Shown here: positions 17,581-27,013 of the stretch, piece after piece | Numbering within the stretch: position 1 is the first letter of the stretch | How the letters are laid out: each line of letters starts with the position of its first letter | Assembly: GCA_016124895.1 (NCBI GenBank) | Contig: WGMU01000045.1 | Span: forward strand, 1-64,000 | Length of the DNA: 64,000 nucleotides | Reading direction: 5' to 3' | Source: a bacterium | GTDB lineage: Bacteria; Planctomycetota; Planctomycetia; Planctomycetales; Planctomycetaceae | The notes under the pieces: model-generated | Told to the model about the DNA's origin: nothing | Databases searched by the model: none | The model's input: the letters and a program-made list of their open reading frames with translations, nothing else | Position numbers and translations under genes: made by a program

Positions 17581-19737
17581 TCAGGCTTTGGCCGCAGCGA
17601 GTGCATCGAGCACGCGCTTCGGCGTCAAAGGAAGTACGGGCACACGAACGCCCAGGGCGTTGAACACAGCGTTGGAGATCGCCGCACCAGTCGAGATGAC
17701 CGGCGGCTCACCCAGGCCGACAACGCCGCGAGCGAACTCACTTTCCGGCTGGTACATGTCGACGACCAGTTCGCCGATATCACCGATGCGCGGCAGTTTG
17801 TAGTTCTCCAGATCGGCGTTGATATAACGGCCGGTCATGTTGTCCATGATGCGTTCTTCGGACAGAGCGTAGGCAATACCCATGATCAGTCCGCCGTAAA
17901 CCTGGCTGCGTGCCGTCATCGGGTTGATGATGGTTCCGCAGTCCTGCACCGCGACCATCTTATTGATGGTGACGATGCCGGTTTCGGTATCGACAGAAAC
18001 ATCTGCCATCTGGACGCCACCGACAAGTTGATCTGTCAGGCCGTCGTTCTCCGGGCCTTTGCCCGAAGTCTCCAGCGGCGTGGTGCCAAGCAGCCGGCAG
18101 GCGTCGTTCCACGAGCAGACGTGCTTGTGGTCGTGCCAGATCTGACCACCGAACGCGTCGAGGTCGTCGGCTGGCACTCCGTACTTCGCCGCGACCTTGT
18201 CACAGATTTGCCACAGTGCGCCGAGGGCCGCCCGGCGAACCGGACCGCTGACTCCACCGACGGTGATCGACCCGCCGGACGGATTTGCCGGCGGATACGC
18301 GTTACTGCCAATGTGAACTTTTACTCGCTCCAGCGGCAGACCGAGCGTATCGGCAAGCACCATCGCAATGACGGTCCGAGTGCCGGTCCCCAGGTCCTGA
18401 CTGCCGAGGAAAACTTCAGCACCTCCGTCAGGGTGAACCTTGACGGTGCAGGTCGATGCTCCTGCACGGCCGCCCCAGCGATGCAGAGCCACGCCGACAC
18501 CTTTCTTCACCGGACCGTCGCCTTCGCCGGGAGTGTGCCACTTGTCGTCCCACTCCATCAGCTCAACTGCCCGATCCAGTTCACCCTGGTAGACGGCCAG
18601 TTTCCCCTGAGCGGGCTTCTCGACGGCACCGGCTTCGAGATTGACCCGGTACAGTTCGACCGGATCCATATCGAGCTTCGCCGCCAGGTCCGTCAGCGCT
18701 GCGTCAGTAATGGCACAGAGCTGCGGATGGTTCGGCGCCCGCCAGGCGCGGTTCGGACCGCAGTCTGTCGCGATACCGGTCGACTTGACCGACTGATTCG
18801 CGAACGAGAACACGTACGGCATCTGATTGCCGTCGATCGTTCCGCCCTGAGGACCGCTGGTGCCCCAGTGGTGACTTTTCCAGGCGACAATCTTTCCGTC
18901 TTTATCAGCAGCGACCGTGACTTTACCGAAGCCTGACGGGCGAGTGCCCGGCGTCTTCAACTCGGTCGCGCGGTCGAGCATCAGACGCACCGGCCGGCCG
19001 GTGTCTTTCGACATCTGCGTTGCGGCCAGCCCCCATTCGTCCGCGGCGAATTTCGAGCCGAAGCCGCCGCCGATGTAATTGCAGATGATGCGCACATCGC
19101 TGGCATCGAGACCGAAGCCCTGAGCGAACTGCGGACCGGTGGTCGATACCGCCTGCGTCGAATGGTGAGCGACAACCTTTGGGCCGTCGCCACCTTCGTT
19201 CCATTTCACATGCGAGCCGTGGGGTTCCAGGCACATATGGCTGATGGTATGGATGCCGTAATAGCCTTCGTGAACCGCGGCAGCACCTTTCATCGCGGCG
19301 TCGGGATCACCGTCCGTCCGGTCGACGATGTCCTTCGTACGCTCGGCGGCTTTCGCGCCTTCGAGATCGTCCTCGTCGACGAAGTGCTTGCCGACTTCGT
19401 ACGCGACTTCGATCGCCCGTACGCCGTCTTCCGCGATGTCAGCGGTTTCGGCAGCGACGGCGGCCACGATGTCGCCGTCCCAGTTGCACTCGTCACCCTC
19501 TTTCTTAAAGAGGTAGACCGTATGCACGCCCTTGATGGCTTTCGCCGGATCGACGTTCAGCCGGGTGATCTTCGCTTTGGCGTGAGTGCAGGTCAGCAGC
19601 TTCGCATAGAGCGTGCCTTCCGGGTTGATGTCGTACGTGTACTTGGCAAAGCCGGACGCCTTGTCGCGACCGTCGAGCCGCTGCGTGTCTTCACCGATGA
19701 GGCCGGAATTGCGCCAATTAACAATGCGTCCAGACAT
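17581..19737 (-). CDS. Molybdenum hydroxylase, molybdopterin-binding large subunit
   Basis: 718 aa of the xanthine/aldehyde oxidase family. The N-terminal a/b hammerhead domain (RLDGRDKASGFAKYTYDI) is followed by the Moco-binding halves with YIGGGFGSKF, a GxxRAWRAPNHPQ substrate/Moco loop, GSQDLGTGTRTV and a C-terminal VVGLGEPPV motif, where GLGE carries the catalytic Glu. No AYRCSFR Cu/Mo CO-dehydrogenase loop is present, so true CO oxidation is unlikely; xanthine- or aldehyde-type substrates fit. The start overlaps the stop of the 2Fe-2S gene by one base (ATGA-type), indicating translational coupling. It has no own signal peptide. Confidence 0.93.
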   Translation of the reverse strand: MSGRIVNWRNSGLIGEDTQRLDGRDKASGFAKYTYDINPEGTLYAKLLTCTHAKAKITRLNVDPAKAIKGVHTVYLFKKEGDECNWDGDIVAAVAAETADIAEDGVRAIEVAYEVGKHFVDEDDLEGAKAAERTKDIVDRTDGDPDAAMKGAAAVHEGYYGIHTISHMCLEPHGSHVKWNEGGDGPKVVAHHSTQAVSTTGPQFAQGFGLDASDVRIICNYIGGGFGSKFAADEWGLAATQMSKDTGRPVRLMLDRATELKTPGTRPSGFGKVTVAADKDGKIVAWKSHHWGTSGPQGGTIDGNQMPYVFSFANQSVKSTGIATDCGPNRAWRAPNHPQLCAITDAALTDLAAKLDMDPVELYRVNLEAGAVEKPAQGKLAVYQGELDRAVELMEWDDKWHTPGEGDGPVKKGVGVALHRWGGRAGASTCTVKVHPDGGAEVFLGSQDLGTGTRTVIAMVLADTLGLPLERVKVHIGSNAYPPANPSGGSITVGGVSGPVRRAALGALWQICDKVAAKYGVPADDLDAFGGQIWHDHKHVCSWNDACRLLGTTPLETSGKGPENDGLTDQLVGGVQMADVSVDTETGIVTINKMVAVQDCGTIINPMTARSQVYGGLIMGIAYALSEERIMDNMTGRYINADLENYKLPRIGDIGELVVDMYQPESEFARGVVGLGEPPVISTGAAISNAVFNALGVRVPVLPLTPKRVLDALAAAKA

Positions 19738-20363
19738 CAGGCACCTCCCTTCTTTGCCAGCTCAAGGGCACACGCCGTGATGCCGGCATAAGTGCCGCAG
19801 CGGCAGATGTTCCCGCCGAGTCCCTTCTGGATTTCCTCCAGCGAAGCGTTTGGATTGCGGTCGAGGAAGGCTCGCGTGGCGACGACGAAGCCCGGCGTAC
19901 AGAAACCGCATTGCATGGCGTCGTGTTTGACGAAGCCGTCGATCACTTCGTCGCAGGTGTCGCCCTGCCGCAGCGATTCGACGGTTTTGATCTCGCGCCC
20001 CTGGACTTCGACGGCCAGTCGCGTGCAGGCGTAAGTCGCCTTGCCGTCGATCATGACCGTGCAGGCGCCGCAGTTGGTCGTGTCGCAGACCTCTTTGCAG
20101 CCGGTCAGATTCAGGTCATCACGCAATGCGTCGAGCAGCGTGGTGCGGGGTTCGAGTTTCAGCGTCTGCTGCTTGCCGTTGACGTTCAACGTGACGTCAA
20201 CCGGGCCGGACGCGACTTTCTTATCCTGAGCCTGGGCTTCGGTGGCTTCACTGACAAGTGCGGTGGCCGCAACGGCCGCTCCCGAACCCTTCAGGAAGTC
20301 ACGTCGGTTGAAGCCCGACCCGCGTGACGGCAGGTCGCTTTTCTGCTGATCGTGCTCTCGCAT
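19737..20363 (-). CDS. Molybdenum hydroxylase, Tat-exported 2Fe-2S subunit
   Basis: 208 aa from ATG 20363. The N-terminus carries a twin-arginine signal, FNRRDFLKGSGAAVAATALVSEA. The plant-type ferredoxin domain has CKEVCDTTNCGACTV plus a fourth Cys (YACT), and the C-terminal helical domain has CGFCTPG...CRCGTY, giving both 2Fe-2S clusters of the family. It is the first gene of the operon. Because the large and FAD subunits lack signals, the complex may be exported by 'hitch-hiking' on this subunit, as known for IorA/PaoA-type periplasmic oxidoreductases. Frame extension to 20423 adds non-signal-like residues and is rejected. Confidence 0.94.
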   Translation of the reverse strand: MREHDQQKSDLPSRGSGFNRRDFLKGSGAAVAATALVSEATEAQAQDKKVASGPVDVTLNVNGKQQTLKLEPRTTLLDALRDDLNLTGCKEVCDTTNCGACTVMIDGKATYACTRLAVEVQGREIKTVESLRQGDTCDEVIDGFVKHDAMQCGFCTPGFVVATRAFLDRNPNASLEEIQKGLGGNICRCGTYAGITACALELAKKGGA

Positions 20364-20830
20364 GGATGCTCCTCCAGAATTCTGAATCGAGCCGCAGTCC
20401 GGCCGTTTCGATTTCAGGAGCATCTGTTGCGCGAAACTGTGTTCGCATCGACGCGCTCCCTTGCATCTTCAACAACCCGAGGCGGCTCACGACGCCCGAT
20501 GAGGCGGCGCGGATTCTGATCACTGGCGAGTTACATCACAAACGACTGATAGAAATTTCCGTGAAGATTGGACATCGCCAGGTGTCCGCGATGCAAGTCG
20601 CACCGGACGTCGCGCTCATCGGCGACTCCTCCCTCACGGCAGTGAGTTCATTGAACAGAAGGTAACAAAGGAAACGAAGGGGCGCGCGTCTTCGTTTCCT
20701 TCGTTGGCTTCTGTCATCATCATGGCTACTTGCCCGATGTTTAATGCGGCGAGTGTGCCTGCCGCGACGGTTTCGCGCGGTACACCAGGAACGCTGATGA
20801 CCGGTTCGACCACTGCAGTACGACTTCGCC
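20364..20830. other. Divergent intergenic region with one palindrome
   Basis: About 470 nt between the molybdenum hydroxylase operon and the kinase. Apart from the palindrome at 20668-20701 I see no gene; an ECF sigma gene, often next to such kinases in planctomycetes, is absent. Confidence 0.45.
20668..20701. repeat. 12-bp inverted repeat AAGGAAACGAAG
   Basis: AAGGAAACGAAG (20668-20679) and CTTCGTTTCCTT (20690-20701) are perfect inverse copies with a 10-nt loop, upstream of the kinase. It belongs in style to the dispersed palindromes at 30747 and 58553. Confidence 0.6.
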
Positions 20831-22525
20831 ATGACCAGTGACGAGCGACTGATGGAACTGCTGGATCGCCTGGCAGCAGAAGTTCGCGGCGGGAGGCAGG
20901 CAAATCTCGAAGCGGTCGTGCGTGAGCATCCGGACCTCGAACAGGAGCTTCGCGAGCTGTGGGCGACAATGCTGCTCGCCGAGGACTTTGCGAGCTTTTC
21001 CGGTGAGCTGTCCGAACTGACCGGCGGAGAAACTCAAACCGCCGCTGCGCCAGTCACGGGCGGTCTGTCGGTTACTTCTCGCGTTGGCGATTACGAACTG
21101 TTCGAGGAACTCGGTCGCGGCGGCATGGGCGTCGTTTATCGCGCGCGGCAGTCGAGTCTCGGACGGACCGTCGCACTCAAGATGATTCTGCGTGGGTCGC
21201 TGGCTTCAGACGTCGATGTCGCTCGGTTTCAGAAAGAAGCGGAAGCTGCCGCCGGGATCAGCCACCCGAACATCGTGCAGGTGTTCGAGGTCGGTGAACA
21301 CGACGCGCAGCCGTTCTTCAGTATGCAGTACATCGACGGCACGACGCTGGCCCGACGGCTGGCTGACGGACCCTTGCCGCCGCGCGAAGCCGTCGAACTG
21401 CTGCTGCCGGTGTGCCGCGCCGTTGCCGTAGCACATGCGCACGGCCTGCTGCACCGCGATCTCAAGCCGTCCAACATTCTGATCAGTTCGTTGGGGCAGG
21501 CATTCGTGACGGACTTCGGTCTCGCCAAACAGATCGGTGATGCTGAGCAGTCGGCAAGGGAACCGGGAAATTCGCTCAACTCACTGACACAGTCGGGCGC
21601 GATCCTCGGCACGCCGAGTTACATGGCTCCCGAGCAGGCGGCGGGTCGACGCGGTGATGTGAGCCCGGCGACTGATGTCTACAGTCTGGGTGCGATCCTC
21701 TACGCAATGCTGACCGGGCGGCCTCCGTTTCAGGCGGCCAATCCATTCGACACAGTGATGATGGTGCTCGAACAGGAACCTGTCCCGCCGCGCGTTCTGA
21801 ATCCGAAAGCCGACTCGGATCTGGAGATGATCGCGCTGAAGTGTCTGCAGAAACCCGCCGATCTGCGGTACCTGGACGCCGCCGCGCTGGCGGACGATCT
21901 GGAAGCGTGGCTGAACCACGAACCGGTTTCGGCGAGATCGTCTCAGTTCACTCAGGTGCTCAGCCGCGCGTTCCGCGAGACGCATCATGCGTCGGTGCTG
22001 GAGAACTGGGGCCTGCTGTGGATGTGGCACAGCCTGGTCGTGCTGATTCTGTGTCTGATCACCAATGCGCTGCAGTGGCGTGATGCGGCGAGCGACTCAC
22101 CGGCACGCTGGCCGTATCTGACGCTGTGGTGCGTTGGTATCACGGTCTGGGCTTTCATCTTCTACAACCTGCGGCGTCGGGCGGGGCCAGTCACGTTTAT
22201 CGAACGGCAGATCGTTCACGTCTGGGCGGGCAGCATGATCAGCAGCATGTTGCTGTTCTTTGTCGAGTGGCAGCTCGGGCTGCGCGTCCTGACACTCTCG
22301 CCGGTCATCAGCCTCGTGAGCGGTATGGTCTTTCTGGTCAAAGCCAGCCTGCTCGACGGCCGCTTCTACATTCAGGCGGCACTGCTGTTCGCAACCGCCG
22401 GTGCGATGACGCTTATCCAGTCATCGAACGTGCCCAACGTGAGCATCTCGCTGTACGGAATTGTGTCGAGCCTCAGTTTCTTCATCCCTGGCCTGAAGTA
22501 TTACCGGCAGCGCATCCGCCGCTGA
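20831..22525 (+). CDS. Membrane Ser/Thr protein kinase (Hanks type)
   Basis: 564 aa. Residues 1-60 form an acidic helical N-terminus common in planctomycete kinases. The kinase domain (~86-355) has the Gly loop GRGGMG (95-100), Lys117 (VALK), HRDLKPSN with catalytic Asp210, DFG 228-230, GTPSYMAPEQ and DVYSLGAILY. The C-terminal ~200 residues hold five or six hydrophobic segments (WMWHSLVVLILCLITNAL, YLTLWCVGITVWAFIFYN, MISSMLLFFVEW, LVSGMVFLV), so the kinase is anchored and has no visible extracellular sensor repeat. All catalytic residues are intact. Signal and substrate are unknown. It ends 6 nt before the convergent upp gene. Confidence 0.95.
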   Translation: MTSDERLMELLDRLAAEVRGGRQANLEAVVREHPDLEQELRELWATMLLAEDFASFSGELSELTGGETQTAAAPVTGGLSVTSRVGDYELFEELGRGGMGVVYRARQSSLGRTVALKMILRGSLASDVDVARFQKEAEAAAGISHPNIVQVFEVGEHDAQPFFSMQYIDGTTLARRLADGPLPPREAVELLLPVCRAVAVAHAHGLLHRDLKPSNILISSLGQAFVTDFGLAKQIGDAEQSAREPGNSLNSLTQSGAILGTPSYMAPEQAAGRRGDVSPATDVYSLGAILYAMLTGRPPFQAANPFDTVMMVLEQEPVPPRVLNPKADSDLEMIALKCLQKPADLRYLDAAALADDLEAWLNHEPVSARSSQFTQVLSRAFRETHHASVLENWGLLWMWHSLVVLILCLITNALQWRDAASDSPARWPYLTLWCVGITVWAFIFYNLRRRAGPVTFIERQIVHVWAGSMISSMLLFFVEWQLGLRVLTLSPVISLVSGMVFLVKASLLDGRFYIQAALLFATAGAMTLIQSSNVPNVSISLYGIVSSLSFFIPGLKYYRQRIRR

Positions 22526-22530
22526 GTGAC

Positions 22531-23172
22531 TTAGCGCAATGTGTTGAACAGCCGGTCGCCAGCGTCGCCGAGGCCGGGGACGATGTACTTTTTCTCGTTG
22601 AGCCGCTCATCAATCGCGCCGACGACGATCTCGACGTCGGGGAACTGCTTCTGCACGGCCGCGATGCCTTCCGGAGCGGCGATCAGAACGACGAGTTTGA
22701 CGATCGGCACGCCCCACTGTCGCAGAACGTCGAGCGCCAGCGCCGCGGAGCCACCGGTCGCCAGCATCGGGTCGACGACGAGCGCAATGTCGACCGGGTC
22801 GGTGTTGGGCAGCTTACGGTAATACTCGACGGGTTCGGCAGTCGCTTCGTCGCGGAACAGTCCGAGATGCCAGACTTCGGCGGTCGGGATCAGCTCGATC
22901 AGTGGATCGACCAGTCCCAGCCCGGCACGCAGAATCGGGACCAGTCCGACGCGCTGGTTGAGCTGCCGGACGCGAGCGTCAGCAACGGGCGTTGTGACGG
23001 TTGCGTCTTCGGTCGTCAGCGATTCAGTCGCCGCAGCGCCGAGCAGCATGGCGACTCGATGCACGAGCGAACGAAACTCTCCCGGCGACGTCCCGGCTGC
23101 CCGCAGCCGTCCCAGATGATGCTGCAGCAGCGGATGATCAACGACGCGGATCTCGGCACGTGACGAACTCAC
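22531..23172 (-). CDS. upp: Uracil phosphoribosyltransferase
   Basis: 213 aa from GTG 23172, which is preceded by AGGAG at proper spacing and overlaps the stop of the upstream membrane gene (GTGA). The PRPP-binding loop is DPMLATGGSA (134-143), the uracil-binding end is YIVPGLGDAGDRLFNT, and VPILRAGLGL is also present. Length equals the family norm (~209). The longer open frame to 23349 is an artefact of the overlapping gene. The enzyme makes UMP from uracil and PRPP (pyrimidine salvage). Confidence 0.96.
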   Translation of the reverse strand: MSSSRAEIRVVDHPLLQHHLGRLRAAGTSPGEFRSLVHRVAMLLGAAATESLTTEDATVTTPVADARVRQLNQRVGLVPILRAGLGLVDPLIELIPTAEVWHLGLFRDEATAEPVEYYRKLPNTDPVDIALVVDPMLATGGSAALALDVLRQWGVPIVKLVVLIAAPEGIAAVQKQFPDVEIVVGAIDERLNEKKYIVPGLGDAGDRLFNTLR

Positions 23173-24098
23173 GAGGCGTCTCCTGACGGTGGTGATGATT
23201 GCCGGGATGAGATTTGTGAATCGAGCCGGGCAGGCGAACAGCTCGCGTGTCGAAGCTCCTCTGGCGACCTGTTGCACCGACTGGATTGCTGCCAGACGCC
23301 GACTGCCACAACCAGAATCAGCAGACTGTAAACCGCGACGGAGTGCCACTGGCGGGAGTCCGATGGCGTTGCGAATGCGTCTGGCGAGACCGGACCCGAA
23401 TCGTCGCTGGTGACTGCCGCATCGGCCAGTCGGGCTCGCGAGACGGCCGGTCGCGGCAGCGTGCGTTCGCCGGTTTCGTGCGACTCGGTCAGCGGAGACT
23501 CGCGCGTCGCCGCGCGATGCAGCGTCGAGGCCGAGAGTACAAGGATCGCGACAAGCGCTACGGTCAGCAGCAGCGGTTCGGGATGATCCGGCACTGCAGA
23601 TTCAGGGGCTGACGAGCGGAGCATCGAATTCGGGAGAAAAGGTGGCAAGGCCGGGAGAAATCGAATGGCCCAGCCACCCACCGCGGCGGCCATGATCAGA
23701 GCAATTCCGGCGACCAGATCACCGACCAGCCCGAACAGCAACGCACCTCCGGCTCCGACGAGCACGATTCCGCAGAACGCGGTACGGTCAGATTCAGCGA
23801 AGGCAACTGCGACCGCTCCAGCGAGCAGAGCAACGATACCGAACCAGTAGACGCCAGTCGGAACCGGACCGTCGAGGATCGAAGGCCCCCACCATGTCGC
23901 CGGACGCGACTCGACGGCGGTCACAATCAGCAGACCGGTCAGCGTCAGCGCGAAGCCGGTGGCCGTTCGCGACGTCAGCCGGTCGAGCAGTGCCCCCGGC
24001 AGGTCGGTCGTATCCGCTGCAGAAGTCGTGCGTCGAGTCAGCAGCGTGTAAAGCCCTCCAATGCTGAGCACGACGCCGATGAGAACAGTCGGTTCCAC
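23169..24098 (-). CDS. Multipass membrane protein coupled to upp
   Basis: 309 aa from GTG 24098 (VEPTVLIGVV), chosen because GGAG lies 6 nt upstream and the first helix starts there; a TTG at 24167 would add 23 unlikely residues. Eight or so hydrophobic stretches (LIGVVLSIGGLYTLL, GFALTLTGLLIVTAV, VYWFGIVALLAGAVAVAFA, GDLVAGIALIMAAAVGGWAI, LLTVALVAILVLSAS, VAVYSLLILVVAVGVW) alternate with short loops. The C-terminal tail is Ser/Arg rich. No family recognised; a uracil permease is not supported by motifs. It shares 4 nt with upp, so co-translation is likely. Confidence 0.7.
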   Translation of the reverse strand: MEPTVLIGVVLSIGGLYTLLTRRTTSAADTTDLPGALLDRLTSRTATGFALTLTGLLIVTAVESRPATWWGPSILDGPVPTGVYWFGIVALLAGAVAVAFAESDRTAFCGIVLVGAGGALLFGLVGDLVAGIALIMAAAVGGWAIRFLPALPPFLPNSMLRSSAPESAVPDHPEPLLLTVALVAILVLSASTLHRAATRESPLTESHETGERTLPRPAVSRARLADAAVTSDDSGPVSPDAFATPSDSRQWHSVAVYSLLILVVAVGVWQQSSRCNRSPEELRHASCSPARLDSQISSRQSSPPSGDAS

Positions 24099-24543
24099 AA
24101 GACGCTCCACAGATTGAAACCGGGCCGGGAAATGTCCCGGCGATCGGACAGCGGGATGTCGGACCAAGTGCTGAGAGTTCGCCTGGATGCCTGTGTTTCT
24201 CTGTCAGTCGCGGGAAGTTACTGTGTCCCGCCCGAATCTTCGACCGGATCGAAATGGTAGTCCGGTTTCTCCGAAACCGGATCAGGCGCAGAATGAACGT
24301 GGTGGTTTCGTCGCGTCACAACGCAGATTTCGGCGGCGAATGAAACGCTGCTTCTGCAGTCAGGCAGAATGATTCGCGGATCGTGTTCTTCGTGGTGAGT
24401 CAGTCTCGACTGTCTTGTTCATTCTGCGATTGACCAGGTTTTGGAAAAACCTGGCTACTGTTGGGCCGCTCGTCATTGTGAACCCACCCACAACAGACAA
24501 CTCAACGCAACAGAGACAACACAACTGTCAGGAGTTCTCGTTC
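24099..24543. other. Divergent intergenic region with two small palindromes
   Basis: Contains TCCGGTTTC-TCC-GAAACCGGA (24261-24281) and CCAGGTTTT..AAACCTGG (24433-24453). Both follow a similar 'GTAGTCC' or precede a 'CTACTG' context, as in dispersed palindromes of planctomycete intergenic DNA. No gene is seen. Confidence 0.5.
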
Positions 24544-26850
24544 ATGCCTTCGCTTTCCCGCCGTTCTGCTCTGAAACTTCTTGCCGCCAGTACGGCTTTG
24601 CCTGCCGGGACGACATCGGCTGCTGAATCCGGTCCGAAGCTGCAGCCGGTCGGCCACTGGAAAACGACGCACAACCGCGTGTTTCTCGGCGGCGAGTTCT
24701 GGGCGAATCCGATGGAAGACTGGCGGATCGTTGACGGCACGGCCGAGTGCCAGACGACCGGCGGCGACCGCAACATCCACCTCATCACGCACCAGCTCAC
24801 GAATGCCATCAAGCCGTTCGAGATGTCGGTCCGCGTCGGGCGGGTTGAGTCGCGAAAGATCGACGGCGGCGCGGGCTTCCGCATCGGCATCAAAAGCGAA
24901 CTCAACGAATACCGCAGCAATCTGTTCGCGAAGAGCGGCGTGCGAGCCGGCATCGTCGACGGGAAACTCATCCTGGCGCGCCGATCGAAGCCGCTGGCCG
25001 ACGGAGCCGACACGTCGGACGTCGTGCTCACCGTGAGCGGCACGCCAGCGGGTGACAATGTCCAGTTGACCTTGACCGCAAAAGCAGTGGCGTCCGGAGA
25101 GGAACTCGGAACTCTGACGGCAGAAGTGCCGGCCGACTTTGTGCTCGGCAACGTCGCGGTCGTCAGTAACTTCGAGCCGACGATCAAGAAAGGGCAGGGG
25201 GCTCGGTACCGCTTCAGCGACTGGCAGATCGGCGGCGACGCGTTCACCGTTGACGAGTCGCGGACGTTCGGGCCGCTGCTCTGGGCGATGTACACACTCA
25301 GCGATTCGCGCAGCGACGAGGGCTTCGTGCTCAAGCTGAGTGCTCTGACCGGTCCGCTTGGTGAAGACGACAGCAAAGACGTCGAGCTGCAGGTGCAGAA
25401 GAACGGCAAATGGAAATCGCTTGGCATCGCGGAACTGCACACCGATGCCTGGACGGCGACGTTCCGTATTCCGAACTGGAATGAGAAACAGGCGACGGCG
25501 TATCGAGTCGTCTATCGCGAACAGCAGACGGACGGGTCGACTGTCGAATCGACCTGGTCGGGCGAGGTCAAAGCGAACCCGACCGGCCGGCCGCTGCGGC
25601 TCGGAGCGCTGACCTGTCAGAACGACTACGCGTTTCCGTACGAGCCCGTCGTGAACAATCTGATCCGGCTCGACCCGGACATGCTGTACTTTTCCGGCGA
25701 TCAGCTTTACGAGAATCATGGCGGCTATGGGCTGATCCGAGACCCGGCCGAGCCCGCGATCCTCAACTACCTGCGGAAGTTCTACCAGTTCGGATTGTCG
25801 TTCCGGCACGCGCTGAAGAACGCTCCGACCACCTGCATCCCGGACGACCACGACGTCTTTCAGGGCAACATCTGGGGCGAAGGTGGCAAGCCGATGGCGG
25901 ATGGAGATACGTCGTCTCGCGGCGGGTATCGTGAGCCCGCGCGGATGGTCAACGTCGTTCACAAGACCTGCGCGGGGCATCATCCGGATCCGTTTGACCC
26001 GACGCCGTGTGAGCAGGGCATCAGCGTTTATTACGGCGAGCTGATTTACGGCGGCGTCGGCTTCGCGATTCTCGGCGATCGGCAGTGGAAGAGCGGTCCC
26101 GAGCACGTCGACAGTGGCAGCAGCCGTGCCGACCACGTCAAAGATCCGAACTACGACGTTTCGACACTCGACAAACCGGGCCTGGTTCTGCTGGGCGAAC
26201 GGCAGGAGAAGTTCCTTGAACACTGGGGCTCGGACTGGCGCGGACATTCGATGAAAGTTCTGCTGAGCCAGACGGTCTTTGCCGGAGTCGCGACGCATCA
26301 CGGCGGGTTCGACGGATATCTCAAGGCCGATCTCGATTCCGGCGGGTGGCCGCAGACGGCCCGCAACCGGGCGATCAGGATTCTTCGCAAGTCGAAGGCG
26401 CTGCACATCAACGGCGACCAGCATCTGGCGTCGCTGACGCAATACGGCGTCGACAGACAGCGGGACAGCAACTGGTCGTTCTGCACGCCCGCGATCGGAG
26501 CCGGTTATCCCCGCTGGTGGCGACCGGACGAACTCGACATGCCGCATGAAAACCGTCCGCAACACGGCCTGGCAAACACGGGCGAGTTCCTCGACGGGCT
26601 CGATAACAAGGTCTACGTGTACGCAATCGGTAACCCTGAAGTCGGGAAGGATCGGAACCGCTATCAAAAGGCGCATGAAAAGGGTAGCGGCTTCGGACTC
26701 GTGACGATCGACACGGAAGCGAAGACGTACCGCATCGAATCGTTCCGTTTCCTGATCGACGCCACCGACGGGAACCCCGATAACCAGTTCCCCGGCTGGC
26801 CCGTCACGCTGCATCAGGATGAGAACGCCGGAGAAAACCGGCTGGCGTAG
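24544..26850 (+). CDS. PhoD-like metallophosphatase, Tat-exported
   Basis: 768 aa from ATG 24544. A twin-arginine leader ([23 protein letters not shown]) comes first. Residues ~30-220 resemble a concanavalin-like beta-sandwich ([21 protein letters not shown]...), and residues ~235-330 an Fn3-like domain. The PhoD phosphatase core then follows: [29 protein letters not shown], a central [21 protein letters not shown]...GGW, and [10 protein letters not shown]. The Asp/His metal ligands of the calcineurin-like fold are therefore present. PhoD enzymes cleave phosphodiesters outside the cytoplasm; the beta-sandwich suggests carbohydrate or surface binding. The upstream frame to 24415 is not used because the leader starts at 24544. 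Confidence 0.88.
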   Translation: MPSLSRRSALKLLAASTALPAGTTSAAESGPKLQPVGHWKTTHNRVFLGGEFWANPMEDWRIVDGTAECQTTGGDRNIHLITHQLTNAIKPFEMSVRVGRVESRKIDGGAGFRIGIKSELNEYRSNLFAKSGVRAGIVDGKLILARRSKPLADGADTSDVVLTVSGTPAGDNVQLTLTAKAVASGEELGTLTAEVPADFVLGNVAVVSNFEPTIKKGQGARYRFSDWQIGGDAFTVDESRTFGPLLWAMYTLSDSRSDEGFVLKLSALTGPLGEDDSKDVELQVQKNGKWKSLGIAELHTDAWTATFRIPNWNEKQATAYRVVYREQQTDGSTVESTWSGEVKANPTGRPLRLGALTCQNDYAFPYEPVVNNLIRLDPDMLYFSGDQLYENHGGYGLIRDPAEPAILNYLRKFYQFGLSFRHALKNAPTTCIPDDHDVFQGNIWGEGGKPMADGDTSSRGGYREPARMVNVVHKTCAGHHPDPFDPTPCEQGISVYYGELIYGGVGFAILGDRQWKSGPEHVDSGSSRADHVKDPNYDVSTLDKPGLVLLGERQEKFLEHWGSDWRGHSMKVLLSQTVFAGVATHHGGFDGYLKADLDSGGWPQTARNRAIRILRKSKALHINGDQHLASLTQYGVDRQRDSNWSFCTPAIGAGYPRWWRPDELDMPHENRPQHGLANTGEFLDGLDNKVYVYAIGNPEVGKDRNRYQKAHEKGSGFGLVTIDTEAKTYRIESFRFLIDATDGNPDNQFPGWPVTLHQDENAGENRLA

Positions 26851-26865
26851 ATTTCGCAAAAGCCT

Positions 26866-26983
26866 GTAGGGTGCGTCGTGATGCACCAGCAGAGTGCTGC
26901 GTCAAAATACTGGGGGCCACTGCTGGCTTGCCCAGGAGTGTTGGAGCTTGTGAGGCACTGCTGGGCAAGCCAGCAGTGGCACC
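26866..26983. repeat. Composite dispersed repeat (GTAGGGTGCGT + CACTGCTGGCTTGCCCA palindrome)
   Basis: GTAGGGTGCGT (26866-26876) is followed by GCCACTGCTGGCTTGCCCA (26916-26934) and its exact inverse TGGGCAAGCCAGCAGTGGC (26962-26980): a 19-bp perfect inverted repeat with a 27-nt loop. Related copies lie at 35615-35691 and 36587-36611. Confidence 0.8.
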
Positions 26984-27013
26984 TGATGCTTTATCGACTT
27001 TCGGCTGGACTCG

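Noticed and set aside
18028-18936. 302-aa plus-strand frame in the molybdenum hydroxylase large subunit
   Set aside because: Antisense shadow without motifs inside a strongly conserved gene.
16580-19737. Calling the molybdenum enzyme an aerobic CO dehydrogenase
   Set aside because: The large subunit lacks the AYRCSFR active-site loop needed for the Mo/Cu centre.
24502-26886. 794-aa minus-strand frame opposite the PhoD-like gene
   Set aside because: Shadow frame created by high GC; no motif, no signal, and the opposite strand encodes an evident phosphatase.
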